From contig CANGQJ010000004.1 in the NCBI GenBank assembly GCA_947456625.1, forward strand, positions 124,001 to 188,000: 64,000 bases of DNA, written 5' to 3'. The notes under the pieces were generated by a model that saw only the letters and a program-made list of their open reading frames with translations, was not told the DNA's origin and searched no databases. Within the stretch, counting starts at the first letter, position 1, and each line of letters starts with the position of its first letter. Origin of the DNA: Bacteroidota bacterium. Lineage in GTDB: Bacteria > Bacteroidota > Bacteroidia > Chitinophagales > Chitinophagaceae. Below are positions 51,256 to 60,491 of the stretch, piece by piece. Position numbers and translations under genes: made by a program.

Positions 51256-52350
51256 ATGCAAAAAAATATATTAATTACCGGAGGAGCAGGATTTATTGGG
51301 TCGCATGTGGTGCGTTTAATGGTGACCAAATATCCTGATTATCAAATCTTTAATTTAGATGCCCTAACCTATGCGGGCAACTTGGAAAATTTAAAGGATA
51401 TTGAAAAATTACCTAACTATCATTTTGTAAAAGCCAATATTTTAGAGGCCGATGCATTAAAGGATATTTTTCAAAAACATAGCATCACGGACGTAATACA
51501 TTTGGCTGCGGAATCACATGTGGACCGCTCCATTGTTTCTCCATTGGACTTTGTGTATACCAATGTAATTGGTACCGTGAACTTATTAAATACCGCTAAG
51601 GATTTTTGGAAAGGGGATTTAAGTTATGAAAATGCACATGACGGCACCTGGGATAAAAAAAGAGATCATTTATTTTACCATATTTCTACGGACGAAGTAT
51701 ATGGAAGTTTAGGCAAGGAAGGGTTGTTTAAAGAAACTACACCTTACGATCCAAACTCACCTTACTCGGCAAGTAAAGCAGCGAGTGATCATTTTGTAAG
51801 GGCTTATGGTGAAACATACCATTTGCCAATTGTGGTTTCCAACTGCTCTAATAATTATGGTCCTAATCATTTTCCAGAAAAATTAATTCCTTTATTTATT
51901 CATAATATTATTAATAAAAAAGCATTGCCTGTATATGGGGATGGTTTGTACACCCGTGATTGGTTGTACGTGATTGACCATGCGCGTGCTATTGATTTAA
52001 TATTCCATGAAGGTAAAAAAGGAGACACGTATAATATTGGTGGCTTTAATGAGTGGACCAATATTGATTTAGTAAAATTGTTATGCACTCAAATGGACGA
52101 AAAATTAGGCCGTGCAAAAGGCGAGAGCGAAGGTTTAATTACTTATGTGAAAGACCGTCCAGGACATGATCGCCGTTATGCCATTGACGCCACTAAATTA
52201 AATAAGGAATTAGGATGGACACCATCGGTTACTTTTGAGCAAGGATTGGCTGCTACCATTGACTGGTATTTACAAAACACGGCATGGCTTGAGAATGTAA
52301 CTAGTGGAGCGTATCAGGCTTATTACAATGATATGTATACAAATAGATAA
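51256..52350 (+). CDS. rfbB: dTDP-glucose 4,6-dehydratase
   Basis: TGGAGFIGSHVV, HLAAESHVDRSI, STDEVYGSLG, YSASKAASDH, NNYGPNHFPEKLIPL. Confidence 0.96.
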   Translation: MQKNILITGGAGFIGSHVVRLMVTKYPDYQIFNLDALTYAGNLENLKDIEKLPNYHFVKANILEADALKDIFQKHSITDVIHLAAESHVDRSIVSPLDFVYTNVIGTVNLLNTAKDFWKGDLSYENAHDGTWDKKRDHLFYHISTDEVYGSLGKEGLFKETTPYDPNSPYSASKAASDHFVRAYGETYHLPIVVSNCSNNYGPNHFPEKLIPLFIHNIINKKALPVYGDGLYTRDWLYVIDHARAIDLIFHEGKKGDTYNIGGFNEWTNIDLVKLLCTQMDEKLGRAKGESEGLITYVKDRPGHDRRYAIDATKLNKELGWTPSVTFEQGLAATIDWYLQNTAWLENVTSGAYQAYYNDMYTNR

Positions 52351-52384
52351 TTGAATAATAAACACAAATAATTAGACGAGGCAA

Positions 52385-52936
52385 ATGAGAATTGAGCAGA
52401 CCCCATTAAAAGATTGTTTTATCATTCACGAAAAAGTGCATGGCGATGCAAGAGGTTATTTTATTGAGACCTTTAATCAACGTGATTTTAATGCAGCTTC
52501 GGGTCTAAATATTTTATTTGTACAAGACAATCAATCAAGATCTACAAAAGGAGTATTAAGAGGTTTGCATATGCAAAAAGGATCCTCTGCTCAGGCAAAG
52601 CTGGTAAGGGTTTTAGAGGGTGCAGTATTAGATATCGCAGTGGATTTAAGAAAAGATTCTCCAAGTTTTGGAAAGCATTATAGCATTGAATTAACGGCGG
52701 ATAATCACAAACAGTTTTATGTTCCTGCTGGATTTGCGCATGGCTTTGTGGTATTAAGTGAAACAGCTACTTTTTTTTATAAAGTAGATAAATTTTATGA
52801 GCCAGGCAATGAAGTGGGCATTATGTACAACGATAAGGATTTAAATATTGACTGGCGTTTACCAGACAACGAATTAATATTTTCTGAAAAAGATAAAACT
52901 TTAGGAAGCTTCGCACAATATGCGGCAAGCTTATAG
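52385..52936 (+). CDS. rfbC: dTDP-4-dehydrorhamnose 3,5-epimerase
   Basis: DNQSRSTKGVLRGLHMQ, LVRVLEGAVLDIAVDLR, YVPAGFAHGF. Confidence 0.96.
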   Translation: MRIEQTPLKDCFIIHEKVHGDARGYFIETFNQRDFNAASGLNILFVQDNQSRSTKGVLRGLHMQKGSSAQAKLVRVLEGAVLDIAVDLRKDSPSFGKHYSIELTADNHKQFYVPAGFAHGFVVLSETATFFYKVDKFYEPGNEVGIMYNDKDLNIDWRLPDNELIFSEKDKTLGSFAQYAASL

Positions 52937-52963
52937 GTTGTAACACAAATAAAAAATTTTCTT

Positions 52964-53824
52964 ATGAAGGGTATCATATTAGCAGGCGGTTCGGGTACAA
53001 GATTGTATCCAATTACAAAGGGAATAAGTAAGCAGTTAATGCCAATTTATGATAAGCCCATGATTTATTATCCTTTGTCTGTATTAATGCTTGCGGGCAT
53101 TAAGGAGGTTTTAATTATAACAACGCCCGAGGATAGCGATCAGTTTAAACGTTTACTTGGCAACGGCGCTGAAATTGGCTGTAGCTTTAGTTATGCGGTG
53201 CAGGCCGTACCTAATGGACTAGCACAAGCTTTTGTAATTGGTGCAGATTTTATTGGAAAAGATAAAGTGGCTTTGGTATTAGGAGATAATATTTTTTATG
53301 GTGCTGGCTTTAGTAAGTTAGTACAATCCTTTAACGATGTAAATGGGGCAGCGGTTTTTGCCTATGAAGTAAACGATCCAGAGCGTTATGGTGTGGTGGA
53401 GTTTGATGGCAATAACAATGCACTTTCTTTGGAGGAAAAACCAACAGCGCCAAAGTCCAATTATGCAGTGCCTGGTTTATATTTTTACGATAATAATGTG
53501 GTTGAGATTGCTAAAAATATTCCTGCTTCCCCAAGAGGTGAGTATGAAATCACCGATGTAAACAAAGTATATTTAGAGCGCAAGCAATTACAAGTAGGTA
53601 TTATGAACCGAGGAACAGCTTGGCTTGATACCGGTACTTTTGAATCTCTTGCCGATGCTTGTGAATTTGTTAGAGTGATTGAAAAACGTCAAAGCCAAAA
53701 AATAGGATGTATAGAGGAAGTTGCCTACCGTATGGGCTTTATTGATAAGGCGCAATTACTTGTACTTGCCGATAAATATGCTAAGAGTGGGTATGGGGAA
53801 TACCTAAGAGGTTTAAAAAAATAA
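52964..53824 (+). CDS. rfbA: Glucose-1-phosphate thymidylyltransferase
   Basis: [65 protein letters not shown]. Confidence 0.97.
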   Translation: MKGIILAGGSGTRLYPITKGISKQLMPIYDKPMIYYPLSVLMLAGIKEVLIITTPEDSDQFKRLLGNGAEIGCSFSYAVQAVPNGLAQAFVIGADFIGKDKVALVLGDNIFYGAGFSKLVQSFNDVNGAAVFAYEVNDPERYGVVEFDGNNNALSLEEKPTAPKSNYAVPGLYFYDNNVVEIAKNIPASPRGEYEITDVNKVYLERKQLQVGIMNRGTAWLDTGTFESLADACEFVRVIEKRQSQKIGCIEEVAYRMGFIDKAQLLVLADKYAKSGYGEYLRGLKK

Positions 53825-53865
53825 CTATTTTCTAAACTTTTCTGCTTCTTTGTTGTTTTAGGTTT

Positions 53866-54744
53866 ATGTCATCATACACAATTAAGGATTTAGAGCAAAT
53901 TTCTGGTATCAAGGCCCATACAATACGTATTTGGGAGCAACGTTATCATTTCTTGCAGCCTCAACGTACCGAGACTAATATTAGAACTTATTCTGCTGAT
54001 GAACTAAAAGTCATACTTAACGTTTCTTTGTTAAACAAATATGGCTTCAAGATTTCCCACATTGATAAAATGACTCCCACTGATATTGAGGAAAAGATCA
54101 TGGGATTGAATCAACTGGACGCTGAAAAAGAGCGTGTAGTGAATTCACTTATCAAGGATATGGTTTCTTTAAATATGATTTCTTTTGAAAGACAATTGGA
54201 TACCTATATTGCACAAAAAGGGATTGAAAAAACCATCACCGAAATTATTTTTTCATTCTTAGAAAGAGTAGGTGTTTTATGGATTACGAATCATATTAAT
54301 CCAGCACAGGAGCACCTTGCATCCAATATTATAAGACAAAAAGTAATTTTAGGTATTGAAAAATTACCTAAGTTTTATCAGGGTTCCAAGCTCATTGTGT
54401 TGTTTATGCCAGAGGGAGAGTATCATGAAATTGGATTGTTATTTGTACATTTTCTTCTTAAGCAAAGAGGCTACAATGTAGATTATTTGGGTACTAATGT
54501 TCCTTTAATAGATTTAAAATATCTAACAGAGTGTAAAAAAGTAGACTACTTGTACGCGCATATTACTGCTCCAACAAAAGGGTTTAAACTTAATAAATTC
54601 ATGGAGCAATTGGGTGAGATTAATACTACCATTCCAATAGTATTAACTGGTCAAATGATGCAAGAATTCAAGGGTACAGTACCTAGTCATATTCAGATTA
54701 TGCAATCTCTTGGGCAAACCATGGATTTCTTAACAAGTCTCTAA
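53866..54744 (+). CDS. MerR-family regulator with CarH/LitR-type B12-binding domain
   Basis: MerR HTH (YTIKDLEQISGIKAHTIRIWEQRYHFLQPQRTETNIRTYS); Wx9EH motif WITNHINPAQEH; ExHxxG motif EYHEIG. Confidence 0.88.
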   Translation: MSSYTIKDLEQISGIKAHTIRIWEQRYHFLQPQRTETNIRTYSADELKVILNVSLLNKYGFKISHIDKMTPTDIEEKIMGLNQLDAEKERVVNSLIKDMVSLNMISFERQLDTYIAQKGIEKTITEIIFSFLERVGVLWITNHINPAQEHLASNIIRQKVILGIEKLPKFYQGSKLIVLFMPEGEYHEIGLLFVHFLLKQRGYNVDYLGTNVPLIDLKYLTECKKVDYLYAHITAPTKGFKLNKFMEQLGEINTTIPIVLTGQMMQEFKGTVPSHIQIMQSLGQTMDFLTSL

Positions 54745-54788
54745 TTTCTTTTAACTTACAGATTTTCAACTAGTTGTTGCGTCAACTT

Positions 54789-54826
54789 ATTTTGTTTAAT
54801 AAATATTTAAAATAATTAAACAAAAT
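54789..54826. promoter_or_regulatory. Perfect 12-bp inverted repeat ATTTTGTTTAAT-N14-ATTAAACAAAAT (candidate operator 1)
   Basis: Seen directly between the MerR gene and the ECF sigma gene. Confidence 0.65.
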
Positions 54827-54841
54827 ATGAAATGAATCCCC

Positions 54842-54849
54842 TAGCTTTG
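54842..54849 (+). promoter_or_regulatory. Candidate -7 element TAGCTTTG of the ECF sigma/crt operon
   Basis: Matches TAnnTTTG; overlaps the left half-site of operator 2. Confidence 0.45.
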
Positions 54850-54879
54850 TTTAGCTTTTATCAATTATAGTTAAACAAA
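54846..54879. promoter_or_regulatory. Inverted repeat TTTGTTTA-N18-TAAACAAA (candidate operator 2)
   Basis: Same TTTGTTTA half-site as operator 1; ends 5 bp before the sigma-factor ATG. Confidence 0.6.
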
Positions 54880-54884
54880 ATAGT

Positions 54885-55385
54885 ATGTCAAACGCAGAAT
54901 TCAGTTTACTTCTTACCGAAAATGCCGAATTTTTAAGGCCTTTCGCTATTAATTTGACCAAGGATCACGAATCGGCCAAGGATTTATTCCAAGAGACTTT
55001 ATTTCGTGCTTTTTCCAATAAAGACAAGTACAATGTAGGAACCAATATCAAAGCTTGGTTATACACTATTATGCGTAACATTTTTATCAATGATTACCGT
55101 AAACGCTCAAAGCAATCCGTTATATTTGACAGTACGCCAAACGACTTTTTAATAGATCAAACGCATACTAAAGTTATTAATCAAGGGATTACTAATTTAA
55201 ATATGCGTGAAGTAAATCAAATGATTTTTGAGTTGCCCGAGTTATTTAGAATTCCGTTTAATTTATATTTTGAAGGATATAAGTATAACGAAATTGCCGA
55301 GGAGTTAGGTGAGCCATTGGGCACAATAAAAAGTAGAATACACTTTGCAAGGAAAATTTTGAAACAAAAAATTGAAAGATATTAA
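54885..55385 (+). CDS. ECF-type RNA polymerase sigma factor
   Basis: Region 2 DLFQETLFRAFSNKDKYNVGTNIKAWLYTIMRNIFINDYRK; region 4 LPELFRIPFNLYFEGYKYNEIAEELGEPLGTIKSRIHFARKIL. Confidence 0.93.
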   Translation: MSNAEFSLLLTENAEFLRPFAINLTKDHESAKDLFQETLFRAFSNKDKYNVGTNIKAWLYTIMRNIFINDYRKRSKQSVIFDSTPNDFLIDQTHTKVINQGITNLNMREVNQMIFELPELFRIPFNLYFEGYKYNEIAEELGEPLGTIKSRIHFARKILKQKIERY

Positions 55386-55391
55386 TTTAAT

Positions 55392-56897
55392 ATGTCGGAT
55401 ATCAATAAAAATGTAGTAGTCATTGGGGCTGGTTTTGCTGGACTTTCCGCTGCTACTTTTTTAGCAAAAAAAGGTTGGAATGTAAATGTGATTGAACAAC
55501 ATTCCATGCCTGGAGGTAGAGCAAGAAAATTTGAGATAAATGGTTTTGTTTTTGACATGGGCCCCAGTTGGTATTGGATGCCTGATGTTTTTGAAAAATA
55601 CTTTTCAAAGTTTGGTAAAAAAGTAAGTGATTATTATAAATTACTAAGATTAGATCCTTCCTACACGGTTTATTTTGATAAAACACATTGGGATTTACCT
55701 GCCAATTACGAGGACTTAAAGCAATTACTTGAAAGCGTAGAACCTGGCGCAGGCAATGCTTTGGACAAATTCATGGACGAGGCTAAATTTAAATACGATG
55801 TAGGCGTTGGCAAATTAGTGCACAAGCCTGGTCAATCACTTCTTGAATTTTTAGACTGGGAAGTAATTAAAGGTGTTTTTAAATTGGATGTTTTTAAATC
55901 AATGAAAAAGCATGTTGCACATTTTTTTAAGCATCCATATATTAAATCAATAATGGAATTTCCGGTATTGTTTTTAGGAGCACTTCCGGAGCACACACCA
56001 GCTTTATATAGTTTAATGAACTATGCAGATATAAAAGGAGGTACTTGGTATCCAGAAAAAGGAATGTACAGTATTGTAAATGCCATGTATCAGGTTGCAT
56101 TGGAACAAGGCGTTAAATTTCATTTTAACGAGGAAGTAAGAAAAATAGAAGTAGTCAATGGCATTGCTAAAACATGCAGCACTATTAATAAAACAACAAA
56201 GGAACAAAAGGAATACAGTTTTGATGTAGTGGTAGGAGCGGGTGATTATCACCATATAGAAACTAAATTATTAGATATAAAATATCAGTCCTATTCCCAA
56301 AAATATTGGGACAGCAGACTAATGGCACCAAGTTCTATTTTATATTATGTTGGCTTAAATAAAAAGTTAACGGGAGTTTCGCATCACAATTTATTTTTTG
56401 ATACCGATTTTGGAGTACATGGTAAAGAAATTTACACGCAACCTAATTGGCCAAAGGAACCTTTGTTTTATGCAAGTGTACCGTCTGTAACCGATGCCAC
56501 TGTTGCACCGGAAGGCCAAGAAAACTTATTTTTATTAATACCTATTGCCGCAGGACTAAAAGGGGATACCGAAGCTTTAAGGGATGCCTATTTTGATAAA
56601 ATTATTAAAAGGATGGAGCAAAGATGGGGTCAATCTATCTCAGAATCAATAGTTTATAAAAAATCATTTGCAGTTTCTGATTTTATTTCAGAATATCATT
56701 CATTTAAGGGCAATGCTTATGGCTTGGCAAATACCTTAATGCAAACAGCAATTTTAAAGCCATCTTGTAAGAGTAAAAAAATAAATAATTTATATTACAC
56801 TGGTCAATTAACCGTTCCAGGACCTGGTGTGCCGCCAAGTTTAATAAGCGGAGAGGTGGTTGCGGAATTAGTTGATAAAAATTATAACAGTAATTAA
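55392..56897 (+). CDS. crtI: Phytoene desaturase
   Basis: VVIGAGFAGLSAATFLAKKGWNVNVIEQHSMPGGRARKFEINGFVFDMGPSWYWMPD; C-terminal YYTGQLTVPGPGVPPSLISGEVVA. Confidence 0.94.
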   Translation: MSDINKNVVVIGAGFAGLSAATFLAKKGWNVNVIEQHSMPGGRARKFEINGFVFDMGPSWYWMPDVFEKYFSKFGKKVSDYYKLLRLDPSYTVYFDKTHWDLPANYEDLKQLLESVEPGAGNALDKFMDEAKFKYDVGVGKLVHKPGQSLLEFLDWEVIKGVFKLDVFKSMKKHVAHFFKHPYIKSIMEFPVLFLGALPEHTPALYSLMNYADIKGGTWYPEKGMYSIVNAMYQVALEQGVKFHFNEEVRKIEVVNGIAKTCSTINKTTKEQKEYSFDVVVGAGDYHHIETKLLDIKYQSYSQKYWDSRLMAPSSILYYVGLNKKLTGVSHHNLFFDTDFGVHGKEIYTQPNWPKEPLFYASVPSVTDATVAPEGQENLFLLIPIAAGLKGDTEALRDAYFDKIIKRMEQRWGQSISESIVYKKSFAVSDFISEYHSFKGNAYGLANTLMQTAILKPSCKSKKINNLYYTGQLTVPGPGVPPSLISGEVVAELVDKNYNSN

Positions 56898-56899
56898 AT

Positions 56900-57742
56900 A
56901 TGTCTTCGTTTCAATTATATAATTCAGTTACAGCAGAGGCTAGTAAACAAACTACCCTAAAGTATAGTTCCAGTTTTTCATTAGCAATTAAGTTATTGCA
57001 TGCCGATTTACGTCAGCCTATTTATGATGTATACGGTTTGGTTCGCTTTGCAGATGAAATTGTAGATACCTTTCATCATTATGATAAAGCAACATTATTA
57101 GCCGAATTTAAAAAAGACACTTATACTGCCATTACACAAGGGATAAGTTTAAATCCAATTTTACATAGGTTTCAACTTACTTATCATAAGTATAATATTG
57201 ATATGGAACTGGTGGATGCTTTTTTTAAGAGCATGGAAATGGATTTAAGTAAACAGGAATATGATGCACAAACCTATCAAACATATATTTATGGAAGTGC
57301 CGAAGTAGTAGGTTTAATGTGTTTGCATATTTTTTGTGATGGGGATAAAGGCTTGTATGAACAATTAAAGCCATCGGCTCAAAGTTTAGGTGCTGCTTTT
57401 CAAAAAGTTAATTTTTTACGAGATATTAAGGCCGACTTTGAAGGTTTGGAAAGGATGTATTTTCCTAATTGTGATTTTAAAAATTTTAAACAAGCCGATA
57501 AGGAAATTATTGAAGCCGATATTCAGGCCGATTTTTCGGCAGCCTTGGAAGGTATTAAATTACTGCCTATAAAGGCTAGGTTTGGTGTATATGTAGCTTT
57601 TAAATACTACTATTCTTTGTTTAAGAAAATTAAAAAAGCAGAACATCATTCCATTTTAAATATGCGTATTCGGATACCTGATTACAAAAAATTATTGATT
57701 CTTGCCAATGCAAGTATTAGAAGTCAACTTAACTTATTATAA
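56900..57742 (+). CDS. crtB: Phytoene synthase
   Basis: YSSSFSLAIKLL, YGLVRFADEIVDTF, YIYGSAEVVGLMCLHIF, LGAAFQKVNFLRDIKADFEGLERMYFP. Confidence 0.94.
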   Translation: MSSFQLYNSVTAEASKQTTLKYSSSFSLAIKLLHADLRQPIYDVYGLVRFADEIVDTFHHYDKATLLAEFKKDTYTAITQGISLNPILHRFQLTYHKYNIDMELVDAFFKSMEMDLSKQEYDAQTYQTYIYGSAEVVGLMCLHIFCDGDKGLYEQLKPSAQSLGAAFQKVNFLRDIKADFEGLERMYFPNCDFKNFKQADKEIIEADIQADFSAALEGIKLLPIKARFGVYVAFKYYYSLFKKIKKAEHHSILNMRIRIPDYKKLLILANASIRSQLNLL

Positions 57743-57814
57743 CAGGTAATAAGTTTGAACAAGTTGAATGGGTTGATTACCTTTGTACTGATTATTAATT
57801 TGTAAATTTTTATT

Positions 57815-58285
57815 ATGTTATTCATAGCTGTTATGTTGTTGACGTTTGCCATTATGGAAGGAATTACTTGGCTTACACACCGTTTTGTAATGCATGGATT
57901 TTTATGGTACTTACATGAGGATCATCATCAACCAACAGGACATTTTTTTGAGAAAAACGATGCTTTCTTTTTAATATTTGCTATTCCAAGTATGGCCTGT
58001 ATTTTTTATGGTAATTTTGTGGGTCCAATTTGGATTGCTGCCATAGGTACTGGGATTGCAATGTATGGTTTTGCTTATTTTATTGTACATGAGGTTATAA
58101 TTCACCAAAGAATTAAATGGTTTACAAAATCAAATAGTAGGTATATTAAAGCTATTAGATGGGCGCATAAAATGCATCACAAACATATTGGAAAAGAGGA
58201 TGGGGAAAGCTTTGGCATGCTTATAGTTGCAAAAAAATACTGGGATAAGGTTCGTCAAGATGAACGCATTCAAGCCAATGGATAA
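57815..58285 (+). CDS. crtZ: Beta-carotene hydroxylase (fatty-acid hydroxylase superfamily)
   Basis: Histidine boxes HRFVMHG, HEDHH, HEVIIHQR, HKMHHKH. Confidence 0.9.
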   Translation: MLFIAVMLLTFAIMEGITWLTHRFVMHGFLWYLHEDHHQPTGHFFEKNDAFFLIFAIPSMACIFYGNFVGPIWIAAIGTGIAMYGFAYFIVHEVIIHQRIKWFTKSNSRYIKAIRWAHKMHHKHIGKEDGESFGMLIVAKKYWDKVRQDERIQANG

Positions 58286-58301
58286 TTAAATCCCAAAAGT
58301 A

Positions 58302-59492
58302 ATGCCTGTTAACGCCGAAACTTTTGAACAACAAGCTTCCTATGATATTATTATAGCTGGTGCAGGGTGTGCTGGTTTGTCATTATTATATTCCATTTTA
58401 AATAATCCTAAGTTAAAGGATACTCAAATTCTTGTCTTAGATAAGTCCTTACAAAAATCAAACGACCGTACCTGGTGTTTTTGGGAGCAGGGTAAAGGGG
58501 TATTTGAAAATTTAGTTTGCAAGCATTGGGAGCATATTTCCGTTCATAAAAATTCATTTGCTACTACATTATCCACAGCACCTTTTGTTTATAAAATGAT
58601 TCAAGGGGAGGATTTTTATAATTTTGTAATTTCATTTGCAAAAAATTTTCCTAATGTGCATTGGAGGGAAGTTACAGTTCTCACAATGGAAAACCAGGAC
58701 GGCAAAGTATTAGTGGAATGGGATGGTGGCAAGGCTATTGGAAATAAAGTATTTTCAAGCGTTTTATCACAAGAAAAATTATTTCAAATAAGTAAGTTAA
58801 AATTATCAGCACCTTTTTTATGGCAACATTTTAAAGGCTTACTTGTTGAATTTGATACACCCGTTTTTAATGAGACGGAAGCTAGGTTAATGGATTTTAA
58901 TGTGGATCAAAAAAATGCAACAGCATTTATGTACCTGCTTCCACTAACTAATAAAAAGGCATTAGTAGAATATACTTTATTTTCAAAGGAACTATTAAGT
59001 GCTTCCGAATATGATATAGAAATAACTACTTATTTAAGTAAAAATTATCCAAATTTACAATATCAAATAGTACATGAGGAAATTGGAGCTATTCCAATGA
59101 CTTCACATCAATTTGCAAAGGACCAAGGCAATATTTTTGTAATTGGTACTTTAGGCAATGCTGTTAAGTCTAGCACTGGATATGCTTTTCATTTTATACA
59201 AGAACAGGTAAAACAAATTGTGACTCAATTGGGAAATGGTCACGCCATTCAAACAAGTGTTCATAGTTCCAGACATGCCTTTTATGATGCAGTATTGCTT
59301 TATATTTTAGATCAAAATTTAATGGAGGGCAGTGAAATTTTCAAAAGCATATTTGAAAAAAATAAGGCAGCTACCATTTTTAAGTTTTTATCAAATACTT
59401 CCAGTATTTGGGAGGACATTAAAATAATGAGATCACTACCAACTAGCATATTTTTACCAGCAGCAATAAAGGTTTTATTACGGCGGGCCTAG
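58302..59492 (+). CDS. crtY: Lycopene beta-cyclase
   Basis: DIIIAGAGCAGLSLLYSIL, DRTWCFWEQG, FMYLLPLTNKKALVEYTLFS, GAIPMTSHQF, GTLGNAVKSSTGYAFHFIQEQ. Confidence 0.92.
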   Translation: MPVNAETFEQQASYDIIIAGAGCAGLSLLYSILNNPKLKDTQILVLDKSLQKSNDRTWCFWEQGKGVFENLVCKHWEHISVHKNSFATTLSTAPFVYKMIQGEDFYNFVISFAKNFPNVHWREVTVLTMENQDGKVLVEWDGGKAIGNKVFSSVLSQEKLFQISKLKLSAPFLWQHFKGLLVEFDTPVFNETEARLMDFNVDQKNATAFMYLLPLTNKKALVEYTLFSKELLSASEYDIEITTYLSKNYPNLQYQIVHEEIGAIPMTSHQFAKDQGNIFVIGTLGNAVKSSTGYAFHFIQEQVKQIVTQLGNGHAIQTSVHSSRHAFYDAVLLYILDQNLMEGSEIFKSIFEKNKAATIFKFLSNTSSIWEDIKIMRSLPTSIFLPAAIKVLLRRA

Positions 59493-59531
59493 GCAAATTT
59501 GTAAACAATTTTAATATTAAATTTGTTTTAA

Positions 59532-59603
59532 GGCCTTGTCGTACAATGGTTAGTACAAGCGTTTCCGAAGCGCTAAATTCAGGTCCGACTCCTGACAAGG
59601 CCA
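59532..59603 (+). tRNA. tRNA-Arg (anticodon CCG)
   Basis: Acceptor GGCCTTG/CAAGGCC; D stem GTAC/GTAC with GG in loop; anticodon stem AGCGT/GCGCT with loop TTCCGAA; T stem TCAGG/CCTGA; 72 nt; no encoded CCA. Confidence 0.9.
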
Positions 59604-59706
59604 CAAACTTAATTTATTAAGTTTTCATTATCTTATATATTAATATAATATTTATTTCATATATACTACTATTTTACTTAAATTTAATTCAATCAAAATA
59701 TTAAAT

Positions 59707-60210
59707 ATGAAAAAAACAATTTTTACAATTGCCTTATCGCTAATTGTGATGATCACTTTTGCTCAAAGTGAAAAAACCAATGGTACCATTTATGTTAAGC
59801 ATCCTTACATTGATGTTGTAAATAATACAGTAAAAGGATATGTAACTCAAAATGCAGATTTATGGAGTGCTTGTTATGCCGATTCTGCTAAATTTTGGAT
59901 TTCTGGGATGGATATGAAAAATTGGGTTTCTAAAAAAGAAAATTTAAACATGTTAAATACAGACTTTAAATTTTTTAAAGATATTACAGTAAAGCAATTT
60001 GGATATCCAGATTACCTTGCTTATGATCAAGGTAATGACAAAGTAGTACAATCCTGGTGGACATGGACTGGCACTTCAATTAAAACAGGTAAAAGTTTAA
60101 AAATTACTTTTGTAGTTTTTGATTGGTTTAATAAAGATGGTAAAATTACAAAAGAAGGTACGTTTGGTGACTTCTCTAAGCAGTTTGCAGAAGAGGGTGT
60201 TGTATTTTAA
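59707..60210 (+). CDS. Secreted SnoaL/NTF2-like hypothetical protein
   Basis: Signal peptide; NTF2-like pattern (VKGYVTQNADLWSACYADSAKFWISG ... WWTWTGTSIKTGK). Confidence 0.6.
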   Translation: MKKTIFTIALSLIVMITFAQSEKTNGTIYVKHPYIDVVNNTVKGYVTQNADLWSACYADSAKFWISGMDMKNWVSKKENLNMLNTDFKFFKDITVKQFGYPDYLAYDQGNDKVVQSWWTWTGTSIKTGKSLKITFVVFDWFNKDGKITKEGTFGDFSKQFAEEGVVF

Positions 60211-60238
60211 GTTTTTTTACTTTTATAAGAATACTAAT

Positions 60239-60346
60239 TTAAAATGGCCCTCTATTCCAAAGTTGTACCGGAATTTCTGTACCAATGTTTACCATTAAAG
60301 ATTTACGAAACTGAGCAATGAAACGTTTGTATAATATTGTAATCAT
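60239..60346 (-). CDS. Possible small ORF or gene remnant, 35 aa
   Basis: MITILYKRFIAQFRKSLMVNIGTEIPVQLWNRGPF*; below the ORF-track cut-off; protein-like composition in an otherwise non-coding gap. Confidence 0.3.
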   Translation of the reverse strand: MITILYKRFIAQFRKSLMVNIGTEIPVQLWNRGPF

Positions 60347-60491
60347 ATCTATTAATACCAATTTAGTTAAATGGTCACCCATTTAAGGAGTATTAATTAA
60401 ATATTAATTTTATAATTCATTGAAAATCAAATTTATATATTATTTATAAATTCAAGTAAAATTCTGAAATTGCATCCCTAATTTGCTTGTT

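Noticed and set aside
57390-57572. 60-aa plus-strand ORF within crtB
   Set aside because: Out-of-frame overlap with a well-supported phytoene synthase.
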